A stretch of 64,000 nt of DNA, from positions 31,086 to 95,085 of the forward strand of contig NZ_JAFJSY010000044.1 of the NCBI RefSeq assembly GCF_019857225.1, given 5' to 3'. Shown here piece by piece: positions 8,028-16,387 of the stretch (the stretch's first letter is position 1; every line of letters begins with the position of its first letter). The notes under the pieces are model-generated. The model saw only the letters and a list, made by a program, of their open reading frames with translations, had not been told where the DNA came from and ran no database searches. Made by a program: the position numbers and the translations under genes. Origin of the DNA: Streptomyces plumbidurans. Lineage in GTDB: Bacteria; Actinomycetota; Actinomycetes; Streptomycetales; Streptomycetaceae.

Positions 8028-8786
8028 TCAGTGCGCCACGACGCGCGCCATGGAACCGCGGCGCGGCTGCATCGGAACGCCGCGAGCGGGTTCCGGTGCG
8101 GACCTGGACGGTCCGGCAGGCTGGCGCCCGGACGGCGAGGCCGGGCTGCGGCGCGGCTGGGCCGCCACGCCGTTCTGGACGTCCATCACGGCGTGCGCCA
8201 CGAGGCCGCCCATCGGGTCGTGCCTGATCAGATCCCGCAGCCGGGAGCGCGAGGACCGACCCTCGTTGCCCGGATACAGGTGCTTGCCGAGACCGACCGC
8301 GTGGGCCAGGGCGGCGAGCGCCGCGGTCCGCGGGTCCGGTGGCACGCCGGTACGGATCGCTGAATCCAGCCGGGCCCTGATCTCCCGGCTGATTTCGGTG
8401 TCCGTCGCCTGATAGCGCGTCGTCGGCAGCACTCCGCACATCTGGCCCGCCACGGCATGCACCATGCCGCACCGCTCCAGATGCGAGAGATAGGTCTGGC
8501 GCAGCCCTAGTCGGGGCCCGCCGATCCAGTGGACGGCACGCACGGGAGCGCCACGCCTTCGCAGCAACTCCAATGCGCAGTCCAGAGTTGGATCTCCAGT
8601 CGGCCGTGGGGCCACCACGGCGATACGATCCCCGTCTGGGGCTATCCGTCCGGCCAGCGCCAGCTCCACTAGCTGTGCTCCGGCCAGACCGAGGTCGAGC
8701 GACTGCGGCTGTGCAGTGGTACCCGTGGTCGGGTCCAATGCCAGCAGCAGAAGCTCCTCCGGAATTGTTCTGCGGCTCCTGCCCAT
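8028..8786 (-). CDS. GPP34-family (Golgi phosphoprotein 3-like) protein
   Basis: A 252-residue protein of the GPP34 fold: IPEELLLLALDPTTG at the N-terminus, GAQLVELALAGRIAPDGDRI, a central helical repeat and the HDPMGGLVAHAVMDVQNGV block. Eukaryotic GOLPH3 binds phosphatidylinositol-4-phosphate. The bacterial role is unknown, but Streptomyces carries many copies, often beside XRE/DUF397 pairs as here. The C-terminal 50 residues (PRRSPASPSGRQPAG...) are Arg/Pro-rich and probably disordered. It is divergent from the D-Ala-D-Ala carboxypeptidase, with 233 bp between starts. Confidence 0.85.
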   Translation of the reverse strand: MGRSRRTIPEELLLLALDPTTGTTAQPQSLDLGLAGAQLVELALAGRIAPDGDRIAVVAPRPTGDPTLDCALELLRRRGAPVRAVHWIGGPRLGLRQTYLSHLERCGMVHAVAGQMCGVLPTTRYQATDTEISREIRARLDSAIRTGVPPDPRTAALAALAHAVGLGKHLYPGNEGRSSRSRLRDLIRHDPMGGLVAHAVMDVQNGVAAQPRRSPASPSGRQPAGPSRSAPEPARGVPMQPRRGSMARVVAH

Positions 8787-9019
8787 CCATGCCTCCCCGC
8801 GTGGATGAAAGACAGGGTGACCCCTCTCACATTGGTCTGTCGAGAGTGCGTGACCTCTTTGTGAGGGAACCGGTAGGTATGTCGTTCTCGTCTACCGCAG
8901 GGGTTAAGCCCGCACACAGGACACTGGTACATGGTTCGGACAGCGTGTTTGAGCGGTGTTCCGGGCGGCGGTTCACGGTTCGATAGCGCACGCGGGGCGT
9001 GCGGCAGGAGGAGGCATCG

Positions 9020-12000
9020 GTGGCGGGCGAGTCCCCCGACAGGTCGAAGAAGCGCGCGTCGTCGGCAGAACCGACGTCGGGGAGCACGGGCCCGGTTCCC
9101 GAGGCCCGCACGAAGGAACCCTCGACGCGAGACCCACGCCTGGCCGTGGCGCGTGACGCCGGGACGCCGGGCGGCGTGGACACCGCGACGCGGGTGTTCT
9201 CGGTACGGGATACGGCACGGGGGGACGCTGGCGCCGGGTTGGACGCCGGGGGTGCCGCTGGCGCTGGCTTGGACGCGGGGGGTGCCGCTGGCGCTGGCTT
9301 GGACGCGGGGGGTGCCGCTGGCGCTGGCTTGGACGCGGGGGGTGCCGCTGGCGCGGGCGCGGACGTCGAGAAGGGCGCTGTGAGCGGGGGCGGGGACCGT
9401 GATGGTGCCGCGAACTCGGGCGGGGGCGTCGAGGACGGTGCCACGAGCGCAGGCGGGGACGTCGAGGGTGGTGCCGTGAGCGGGGGCGGGGACCGTGATG
9501 GGGCCGCGACCTCGGGCGGGGGCGTCGAGGACGGTGCCACGGGCGCGGGCGGGGACGTCGAGGGTGGTGCCGTGAGCGGGGGCGGGGACCGGGATGGTGG
9601 TGCCGCGGGCTCTGGCGAGGACCGCGAGGATGGTGCCGCTGGCGGAGACGTCGAGGATGGTGCCGCGGGCTCGGGCGAGGGCCGCAATGGTGGCGCCGTG
9701 GGGTCGGGCAAGGACCGCGCGGAAGGTGCCGCGGGCGCAGGCGGAGACGTCGCGGATGGTGCCGCGAGCGGGGACGCGGATCGCCACGTTGGTGCCGCGG
9801 GCTCGGGCGGGGACGTCGAGGACGGTGCCGCGAGCGCAGGCGGGGACGGCGAGGGTGGTGCCGTGAGCGGGGGCGGGGACCGGGATGGTGGTGCCGCGGG
9901 CTCAGGCGACCACCGCGAGGAAGGTGCCGGAAGCGGCGGAGACGTTTCCGCGGATGGTGTGGCGGAGGGTGACGAGGGTGGCGCGTCCAGTGACGCCCCC
10001 GGAGGCTCGTCCGGCGACGACCGCCTGCGCGCGGCTGTGGCGGCCTGGGTTCGCTCCGGCGACTCCAAGGACGCGGAAGCCGCCCCGGGCCGCGAGAAGC
10101 CTGCTGAGGGCGCCGGAGCGGATGATTCCGGCGCCGCGGACGGTGGGGGGAACGGGGCGCCTGCGGCGGTAGGTGACGCGGAGGACGAAAGCGAGTCCTC
10201 CGAGGACGTCTCCGGCGCTGCTACGGCAAGTGGGCCCGAGGCCCCGAAGCCGGCCACCTCCGGCGACAACTCGGATGCGGGTTCCGAGCCGAATACGTCC
10301 ACTGCCGACGAGGCCACCAACGCCGACGGCAAGGGCGCCGCTGCGAGGGCGGGCACCGCCTCCAAGGCGGCTGCCGGTGACCCCCGTGCCGCTGATGAGG
10401 GCTCCACCCCGAAGGGCGATGCCCCTGATGGCGGCGCAGACGCAGCCGCCAAGGCCGACACCCCCGCCGCCGATGAGGCCACCGCCTCCAAGGCGGGCGC
10501 GCCCGGCGCTGGTGCGAGCCCGGCCGACAAGGCTGACGCCCCTGCGGCCACCGCAGATGCAGCCCCCGCGGCTGACACCCCCGTAACCGGTGAGACCACC
10601 GCCCCCAAGACGGGCGCGCCCGGCGCTGGTGCGAGCCCGGCCGACAAGGCTGACGCCCCTGCGGCCACCGCAGATGCAGCCCCCGCGGCTGACACCCCCG
10701 TAACCGGTGAGACCACCGCCCCCAAGACGGGCGCGCCCGGCGCTGGTGCGAGCCCGGCCGACAAGGCTGACGCCCCTGCGGCCACCGCAGATGCAGCCCC
10801 CGCGGCTGACACCCCCGTAACCGGTGAGACCACCGCCCCCAAGACGGGCGCGCCCGGCGCTGGTGCGAGCCCGGCCGACAAGGCTGACGCCCCTGCGCCC
10901 GCCGCAGACGCAGCCCCCAAAGCCGACGACACCCCCGCCGCCGATGAGGCCACCCCCTCCAAGGCGGACGCGTCCGCCGCCGGTGCGAGCCCGGTCGGGA
11001 AGGCCGACGCCAAGAACACCCCCGAGACCGGCGACGGCCCCGCCAAGCGCGACCCCTCGCGCAGCGAGACCCCGGACGGCAAGCCCAAGCCCCCGGAGGG
11101 CACCCCCTCCGACCGTGAAGACCGCAAGCCGGTCGATCAACCCACCGCCATCTTCAAGCGCCCGCCGGCCAAACCGCAGGTGGATCAGCCCACGACCATG
11201 CTGAAGCTCGGGGACGTGCCGAAGGCACCCGAGAAGAGGGCGCCCGAGAAGAAGGCGCCCGAGCCGCCCGCGGCTGAGCGCACCAGTAAGTTCGTGGCGC
11301 TGAAGCCGTTGGACGAGCCGGGGGCGAGGCAGCCGGCGGATGCCACGGCGCAGGTTCCGCAGGTCGGGCCCGAGCGCACGGCGCAGCAGCCGCTGCCGCC
11401 GAAGCCGCCCATGGACCTGCTGGCCGAGCTGACGAACACGCCGCCTCCGCCGCAGACCCCGGTCCGCACGCTCGTCCGCCGCGTCAAGATCTGGACCCCG
11501 CTGGTCCTCCTCCTGGTGATCGTCTTTGCGATCGTGCAGGCCGTACGCCCCCTGCCCACCCCCACGCTCGCCCTGACCGCCGACGACTCCTACACCTTCG
11601 ACGGCGACAAGGCGGACCTCCCCTGGCCGAGCGAGGGCCAGGGCTGGATGGACGTCAACGGCATCGGCACGATGGGGAACTTCGGCAAGCAGACCCCCGT
11701 CGCGGTCGGCTCCGTCGCCAAGGCGATGACCGCGTACCTCGTCCTCAAGGACCACCCGCTGAAGCCGGGCGCGGAGGGCGAGAAGATCACGGTCGACGCG
11801 CTGGCGGAGAAGGAGGGCGGCTACGACAAGGACGGCGAGTCCACCCTCAACACGGTCAAGAAGGGCGACGTGCTCACCGAGCGGCAGGCACTGTCGGCCG
11901 TCATGATCCCGTCGGCGAACAACATCGCCCGCCTGCTGGCCCGTTGGGACGCGGGCTCCGAGGCGGCGTTCATCAAGAAGATGAACGACACCGCCAAGAA

Positions 12001-12676
12001 GCTCGGGATGAGGAACACCACGTACACCGACGCCTCCGGCCTGAAGGAGACCACCGTCTCCACTTCCGAGGACCAGGTGAAGCTCGGCAACGAACTCGTG
12101 AAGATCCCGGCCCTGATGGAGATCACCAAGCTGCCCAACTGGACCGACCCGTCCGGTCACAGGTGGCGCAACTACAACGCCCTGGTCCCCTACAACGGCG
12201 CCCTCGGCATCAAGACCGGCACCACCACCAAGGCCGGCGGCAACCTGCTCTTCGCCGCCACCAAGGAGGTCGGCGGTGAGACGGTCACCGTCGTCGGCGC
12301 GATCCTCGGCCAGCACACCGCGCCGATCATCGACACCGTCAACGCGGTCAGCAAGACCGCGATGCTCGCCGCGCAGGACGCCCTGACCTCCACGAAGATC
12401 CTCAAGAAGGGCTCCGTGGTCGGATACGTGGACGACCAGCTCGGCGGCCACACCCCGATCGTGCTGACCAAGGACGTCACCGCGGTCGGCTGGGCCGGTC
12501 TGAAGGTGAAGCTGTCCTTCGACGCCGACGACGTGCCGCACACCGCGAAGGCCGGCACCCAGGTGGGCACCCTCACCGTGGGCGACGGCTCGAACGGCGC
12601 GGTCAAGGTCCCGGTCGCGCTGCAGAAGGATCTCGCCGAGCCGGGCTTCGGCGCGAAGCTGAAGCGCATCGGCTGA
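9020..12676 (+). CDS. D-alanyl-D-alanine carboxypeptidase (S11) with giant repeat N-terminus
   Basis: A 1218-residue protein. Only the last 400 residues are the enzyme: a single membrane anchor at about 823-845 (TPLVLLLVIVFAIVQAV), then the penicillin-binding motifs SVAK (nucleophile Ser898), SAN (965-967) and KTG (1065-1067). The first 800 residues are low-complexity: Gly/Asp-rich repeats, then Ala/Asp/Thr-rich 39-residue repeats, presumably a disordered cytoplasmic tail. GTG 9020 is chosen over 8999 because AGGAGGAGG ends 5 nt before it. It should trim pentapeptide stems outside the membrane. By gene order it matches SCO4439, reported in S. coelicolor spore-wall maturation (from memory). 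Confidence 0.9.
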   Translation: MAGESPDRSKKRASSAEPTSGSTGPVPEARTKEPSTRDPRLAVARDAGTPGGVDTATRVFSVRDTARGDAGAGLDAGGAAGAGLDAGGAAGAGLDAGGAAGAGLDAGGAAGAGADVEKGAVSGGGDRDGAANSGGGVEDGATSAGGDVEGGAVSGGGDRDGAATSGGGVEDGATGAGGDVEGGAVSGGGDRDGGAAGSGEDREDGAAGGDVEDGAAGSGEGRNGGAVGSGKDRAEGAAGAGGDVADGAASGDADRHVGAAGSGGDVEDGAASAGGDGEGGAVSGGGDRDGGAAGSGDHREEGAGSGGDVSADGVAEGDEGGASSDAPGGSSGDDRLRAAVAAWVRSGDSKDAEAAPGREKPAEGAGADDSGAADGGGNGAPAAVGDAEDESESSEDVSGAATASGPEAPKPATSGDNSDAGSEPNTSTADEATNADGKGAAARAGTASKAAAGDPRAADEGSTPKGDAPDGGADAAAKADTPAADEATASKAGAPGAGASPADKADAPAATADAAPAADTPVTGETTAPKTGAPGAGASPADKADAPAATADAAPAADTPVTGETTAPKTGAPGAGASPADKADAPAATADAAPAADTPVTGETTAPKTGAPGAGASPADKADAPAPAADAAPKADDTPAADEATPSKADASAAGASPVGKADAKNTPETGDGPAKRDPSRSETPDGKPKPPEGTPSDREDRKPVDQPTAIFKRPPAKPQVDQPTTMLKLGDVPKAPEKRAPEKKAPEPPAAERTSKFVALKPLDEPGARQPADATAQVPQVGPERTAQQPLPPKPPMDLLAELTNTPPPPQTPVRTLVRRVKIWTPLVLLLVIVFAIVQAVRPLPTPTLALTADDSYTFDGDKADLPWPSEGQGWMDVNGIGTMGNFGKQTPVAVGSVAKAMTAYLVLKDHPLKPGAEGEKITVDALAEKEGGYDKDGESTLNTVKKGDVLTERQALSAVMIPSANNIARLLARWDAGSEAAFIKKMNDTAKKLGMRNTTYTDASGLKETTVSTSEDQVKLGNELVKIPALMEITKLPNWTDPSGHRWRNYNALVPYNGALGIKTGTTTKAGGNLLFAATKEVGGETVTVVGAILGQHTAPIIDTVNAVSKTAMLAAQDALTSTKILKKGSVVGYVDDQLGGHTPIVLTKDVTAVGWAGLKVKLSFDADDVPHTAKAGTQVGTLTVGDGSNGAVKVPVALQKDLAEPGFGAKLKRIG
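9231..9350 (+). repeat. Four tandem 30-bp repeats in the carboxypeptidase gene
   Basis: Units start at 9231, 9261, 9291 and 9321 and encode the decapeptide AGLDAGGAAG. The last three are identical at nucleotide level. They are followed to about 9960 by degenerate 9-bp-multiple repeats encoding GGDRDGAA/VEDGA blocks. Confidence 0.9.
10502..10900 (+). repeat. 117-bp tandem repeats in the carboxypeptidase gene
   Basis: The string CCCGGCGCTGGTGCGAGCC recurs at 10502, 10619, 10736 and 10853, an exact 117-bp period. The first three units are essentially identical and encode 39 residues (PGAGASPADKADAPAATADA and APAADTPVTGETTAPKTGA). The length is in frame, so copy-number change would not disrupt the protein. 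Confidence 0.95.
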
Positions 12677-12712
12677 CCCGCGGCCACCCCGGGTCACGGA
12701 CGCGACACAGCA

Positions 12713-12756
12713 GCACCCCGCCGAGGCGGCCACCAGGGCGCCCACCGGCGGGGTGC
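12713..12756 (+). terminator. Hairpin after the carboxypeptidase gene
   Basis: Arms GCACCCCGCCG (12713-12723) and CGGCGGGGTGC (12746-12756) are perfect 11-bp complements with a 22-nt loop, starting 36 bp after the stop codon. There is no U-tract, as is usual in Streptomyces. A TAGCGT -10-like hexamer follows at 12761, possibly the promoter of the next gene. Confidence 0.6.
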
Positions 12757-12891
12757 GTGCTAGCGTCACGAATCGGGGCAGGATGTCGCTCGCGGTACGC
12801 GACCGGGAACCCCCGGGGACGCAGCCGCGAACGGGCGGCCGACGGGATGCGTCCAGAACAGAAGACGGGACACCACGGGGAGTGCCTTCAG

Positions 12892-14760
12892 GTGGCCACA
12901 GCGGAGCCGACACGCGCCGACGACGCCGATCCGGGCCCGGGAACCGGCCCGCGAATACGCGTGCCCGCACCGCGCGCGGACGGTCGTGACACCGGCCGTA
13001 CGCGGGACGGTGCACAGGGCGGCCGGGCACGCCTGATGTCCGCCGTGCTCGCCCTGCGCGAGCGTCTGCTGCGCCACCCGGTGCTCTCGATCACCGCCCT
13101 GTCGGGCATCCTGCACATCGTCTGGTTCTTCACTTTCGCGAACAGCGGCGGCGACCTCGCCGCGCAGGACGCCTGGGCCGAGTTCGTCGGCCGGCACCCG
13201 GACTCGGCCTACAACCTGGCCTGGTACGGCGGTATGCACCCGGTGTCGTACAGCATGGTGTCGCCGTATCTGATGTCGGTGCTCGGCGTCCGTACGACGA
13301 TGATGATCTCGGGGACCCTCTCGGCCGGGCTGCTGACGATGATCCTCATCCGCAGCCGCTCGGTGAAGAACCCGCTGTGGGCCTCGCTTGCCGGTGTCTT
13401 CGCGTTCCTGTGCAACGCCGCCTCGGGCCGGGTGACCTTCGGCCTGGGCACCGTGTTCGCGCTCGGCGCGGTCGCCGTCGTGTTCTGCTGGCCGCACAAG
13501 TGGCGCTACAAGCGCTGGGCGAAGGCGCTGTGCGCGGCGCCCCTGGCCGCGCTGGCGACGATGTCGTCCCCGGTCGCCGGGCTGTTCGTGGGGCTGGTCG
13601 CGGTCGCCCTGTTCCTGCAGAAACGCCGCCCCGGCGCCTGGGCCCTGGGGATCACGCCGACCCTGGTCGTGGCCGTGTCGGCCTGGCTGTTCCCCTTCTC
13701 CGGCACGCAGCCGATGGAGTTCGCCTCGGTGATCCTGCCGTTCCTGTGCTCGGTCGTCGTCTTCGTGGTCGTACCGAAGAACTGGACGACCGTCCGGCTG
13801 ACCTCAGCGGTCTACGCCCTGTCGGTGCTCGGGGTGTGGCTGGTCAGTTCGCAGATCGGCTCCAACATCACCCGCCTGGCGATGCTCTTCGCGGGCGTGG
13901 CGCTGATCGCCGCGCTGCCGTTCACGGTGCCGCGTTCGCGGAACTGGTACCTCACCGTGGTGACCTTCGCCGGCTTCACCTTCTGGATCGGCTTCAAGGC
14001 GGTCGACGACGTCGTCCACACCACCCCCGCCGCCTCCTGGGCGCGCGAGCTGGCGCCCCTGGTCAACGAGTTGCAGGACGTCGGCGCCGAGAAGGGCCGC
14101 GTCGAGGTGGTCCCCGCCGCCTCCCACCGCGAGGCCTCCGCGCTCGCGCCCTACGTCAACCTCGCCCGCGGCTGGAACCGCCAGGCCGACATGGAGCGCA
14201 ACCCCCTCTTCTACGACGACACCCTCAACTCGGCCAACTACCACGAGTGGCTGCAGCGCTGGTCCGTCCACTTCGTCGTCCTGCCCAAGGGCGAGCCCGA
14301 CGGCGACGGCGGTGAGCGCGAGCGGGAGCTGGTCCAGCGCGGGATGCCGTATCTGAAGCAGATCTGGGGCGACGCCAACTGGCAGCTGTTCAAGGTCACC
14401 GACCCCACACCGCTCGCCGACCCGCCCGCCGTCGTCGACCGCGCGGAGCAGGGCGAGCTGACCATCGAGGTCAAGAAGCCCGGCCGGGTGCTGATCCGCG
14501 TCCCCTACTCCCCGTGGCTCGGCCTGGTCGACGCCAAGGGCAAGGGCGTCAAACCGCCGAAGGAGACGGAGGCCTCCAAGCACCGCGCCGACGGCACGCC
14601 CAAGTCCTTCGACAACGTCAACGGCTGTCTGATGCAGACGGACGAGGACGACAAGGGCGACAAGTGGACGATCCTGGTGGCGCCCAAGGCGGGGACGTAC
14701 CGGCTGGGGGCGCCGTACCAGCTGCCGCGCGGCACTCCCTGCCCGGACGAGCTGAAGTGA
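12892..14760 (+). CDS. Polytopic membrane protein, glycosyltransferase-like topology
   Basis: A 622-residue protein: a charged N-terminal 45 residues, about 12 hydrophobic spans (from VLSITALSGILHIVWFF to VVTFAGFTFWIGF), then an extracytoplasmic C-terminal domain with EVVPAASHREASALAPYVNLARGWNR and YSPWLGLVDAKG. The overall plan (multi-span N-terminus, soluble C-terminus) is seen in GT-C/mannosyltransferase-like proteins, but I see no catalytic motif I trust. GTG 12892 is chosen because GGGGAG lies 9 nt upstream; the frame extends further without a ribosome site. It follows the D-Ala carboxypeptidase on the same strand, suggesting a cell-envelope role. Confidence 0.78.
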   Translation: MATAEPTRADDADPGPGTGPRIRVPAPRADGRDTGRTRDGAQGGRARLMSAVLALRERLLRHPVLSITALSGILHIVWFFTFANSGGDLAAQDAWAEFVGRHPDSAYNLAWYGGMHPVSYSMVSPYLMSVLGVRTTMMISGTLSAGLLTMILIRSRSVKNPLWASLAGVFAFLCNAASGRVTFGLGTVFALGAVAVVFCWPHKWRYKRWAKALCAAPLAALATMSSPVAGLFVGLVAVALFLQKRRPGAWALGITPTLVVAVSAWLFPFSGTQPMEFASVILPFLCSVVVFVVVPKNWTTVRLTSAVYALSVLGVWLVSSQIGSNITRLAMLFAGVALIAALPFTVPRSRNWYLTVVTFAGFTFWIGFKAVDDVVHTTPAASWARELAPLVNELQDVGAEKGRVEVVPAASHREASALAPYVNLARGWNRQADMERNPLFYDDTLNSANYHEWLQRWSVHFVVLPKGEPDGDGGERERELVQRGMPYLKQIWGDANWQLFKVTDPTPLADPPAVVDRAEQGELTIEVKKPGRVLIRVPYSPWLGLVDAKGKGVKPPKETEASKHRADGTPKSFDNVNGCLMQTDEDDKGDKWTILVAPKAGTYRLGAPYQLPRGTPCPDELK

Positions 14761-14791
14761 CCGCGCGGCGCCCCCGGCCGGTCCGGCCGCG

Positions 14792-15301
14792 CTAGCCGAG
14801 GGCGCTCTCGACCGCGGAGACGACCTGTGCCGCCTCCGGCTCGGTCTGCGGGGAGAAGCGGGCGGCGATCTTCCCGTCGCGGCCGATCAGGAACTTCTCG
14901 AAGTTCCAGCGGATGTCGCCGGTGTGCCCCTCGGCGTCGGCGAAGCCGGTCAGCCGCTGGTAGAGCGGGTGCCGGTCGTCGCCGTTCACCTCGACCTTCT
15001 CGGTCATCGGGAAGGTCACGCCGTACGTCGCCGAGCAGAACTCGGCGATCTCCTCGGCGCTGCCCGGCTCCTGGCCCATGAACTGGTTGCAGGGCACGCC
15101 GAGGACGGTGAAGCCCTGGTCGGCGTAGCGCTCGTGGAGGCGCTCGAGCCCGGCGTACTGCGGGGTCAGCCCGCACTTGGAGGCCACGTTCACGATGAGG
15201 ACGGCCTGTCCCGCGTACTGGGACAGGTCGGCGGAACCACCCTGGAGGGCGCCGATCTCCACATCGAGGGGAGCGGCGCCGTTGCTGTCTGCAGTCGTCA
15301 T
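14792..15301 (-). CDS. Glutathione peroxidase family thiol peroxidase
   Basis: A 169-residue thioredoxin-fold peroxidase with NVASKCGLTPQYAGLE (peroxidatic Cys43), GVPCNQFMGQEPG and IRWNFEKFLI (the Trp-Asn of the active site). Actinomycetes lack glutathione, so the reductant is probably thioredoxin or mycoredoxin. The Cys in PCNQF is in a common position for this family, and I do not assign a resolving Cys. It is convergent with the membrane-protein gene, only 31 bp from its stop, and stands alone in its transcription unit. Confidence 0.92.
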   Translation of the reverse strand: MTTADSNGAAPLDVEIGALQGGSADLSQYAGQAVLIVNVASKCGLTPQYAGLERLHERYADQGFTVLGVPCNQFMGQEPGSAEEIAEFCSATYGVTFPMTEKVEVNGDDRHPLYQRLTGFADAEGHTGDIRWNFEKFLIGRDGKIAARFSPQTEPEAAQVVSAVESALG

Positions 15302-15310
15302 GAGCGGATG

Positions 15311-16300
15311 CTAACTCCGGTATGCGTCGAGCCGGTTCCGCGCCCCGGCCAGGACGTCCCCGGCGGCGGTGCGGGCGTACAGGACCGAGCGGCCCGCCCG
15401 CCGCCGGTCCACCAGACCGGCGTCCAGCAGCACCTTCAGATGCCGGCCCACCGAGCCGAGGCCCTGCCCGGTCACGGCGGTCAGCTGGCTCGTGCTCATG
15501 GGGGAGGCGAGCAGGACGAGGATCTCGGCACGGTGGGCGCCGATCAGGGCGCCGAGCGACTCGGGGACGCCGGCCCCGGGACCGCCGGCCAGGGCGCCCA
15601 GGCAGGAATAGACGGCGGCGTACCGCTCGTGCCCCTCCCAGGACACCCAGCCCTGCCGCTGCGGGGTGACCGGCACGAAGATCAGCTCGGCGCCGGAGAG
15701 GTCGCGCGGCGGATACTCCTGCTCGTTGATCTGCAGCCGGTTCTCGCCGAGCCACCGCGTCCGTCCGGGCCGCAGCCCCTCCAGGACGGCCGCCCAGCCG
15801 CCCTGCCCGACCTGTGCGGTGCGGGCGACCACATCGGCCTGCAGGATGTGCCGGCGCCGGGGCCAGTCGGGCCGTACCGCCGACTGCCACACGAACTCCA
15901 GCAGGGCGGCGGCCCGTTCAGGCAGGTCGTCCCGCTGGAGTTCGGCGGGGAGCGGGGCGCCGGTGAGGGAAGTGACGAGATGCGCGCGGGCCGTCTCGGG
16001 ACGGACCGCCCGGACGCGCTCCACCTCCTCTTCGAACGTCTCCCCGTCCCGCGGCGTCGGCGTGAGGAAGTCGGCGATCCAGCCCCGCCCCAGGCCCGCG
16101 CGCACCAGCAGCGCGGTGACCGGGTCGGCGGCGAGCCTGCGCCGGTAGGCGGGGAGGTGCTCGCGCAGCCAGGCCTGCTCGCCCGGGTGCCGGCCCACGC
16201 CCGAGTGCAGGAGGTTCAGGTTCGCGAAGGTCTCCGTGAGCGGCGAGAGCACGAACCGGCTGCGGGCGAGGGTGTCGGCGCTGATCTGCCACCAGCCCAT
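15311..16300 (-). CDS. ArsR-family regulator with DUF5937-like N-terminus
   Basis: A 329-residue protein. The winged helix is C-terminal, about 250-320 (LVLLASPMSTSQLTAVTGQGLGSVGRHLKVLLDAGLVDRRRAGR). The N-terminal 230 residues (ISADTLARSRFVLSPLTETFANLNLLHSGVGRHPGEQAWL) match the accessory domain seen in large actinobacterial ArsR regulators. It starts at 16300 with GTGAGG upstream and is divergent from an MFS gene across an 88-bp region holding a dyad, so it probably represses the exporter and itself. Confidence 0.87.
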   Translation of the reverse strand: MGWWQISADTLARSRFVLSPLTETFANLNLLHSGVGRHPGEQAWLREHLPAYRRRLAADPVTALLVRAGLGRGWIADFLTPTPRDGETFEEEVERVRAVRPETARAHLVTSLTGAPLPAELQRDDLPERAAALLEFVWQSAVRPDWPRRRHILQADVVARTAQVGQGGWAAVLEGLRPGRTRWLGENRLQINEQEYPPRDLSGAELIFVPVTPQRQGWVSWEGHERYAAVYSCLGALAGGPGAGVPESLGALIGAHRAEILVLLASPMSTSQLTAVTGQGLGSVGRHLKVLLDAGLVDRRRAGRSVLYARTAAGDVLAGARNRLDAYRS

Positions 16301-16309
16301 GACGTCCTC

Positions 16310-16350
16310 ACCTTTCGCGTGTGGGCGCACCTTTCGCGTGTGTGCGAAAG
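16310..16350. promoter_or_regulatory. ArsR/MFS operator region
   Basis: CTTTCGC-GTGTGT-GCGAAAG (16331-16350) is a perfect 7-bp-arm dyad. The left half with its flank (ACCTTTCGCGTGTG) is repeated directly about 20 bp earlier, at 16310-16323. The spacing of two helical turns and position between divergent starts fit autoregulation by the ArsR protein. Confidence 0.65.
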
Positions 16351-16387
16351 AATATCCCCGCTCCGAGGGGGTTCCCAGACTCACGGC

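Noticed and set aside
8827..13030. Very long minus-strand ORFs (766 and 1042 codons) opposite the carboxypeptidase
   Set aside because: They mirror the GC-rich repeats of the real gene, are themselves low-complexity, lack ribosome sites, and run against codon-position GC.
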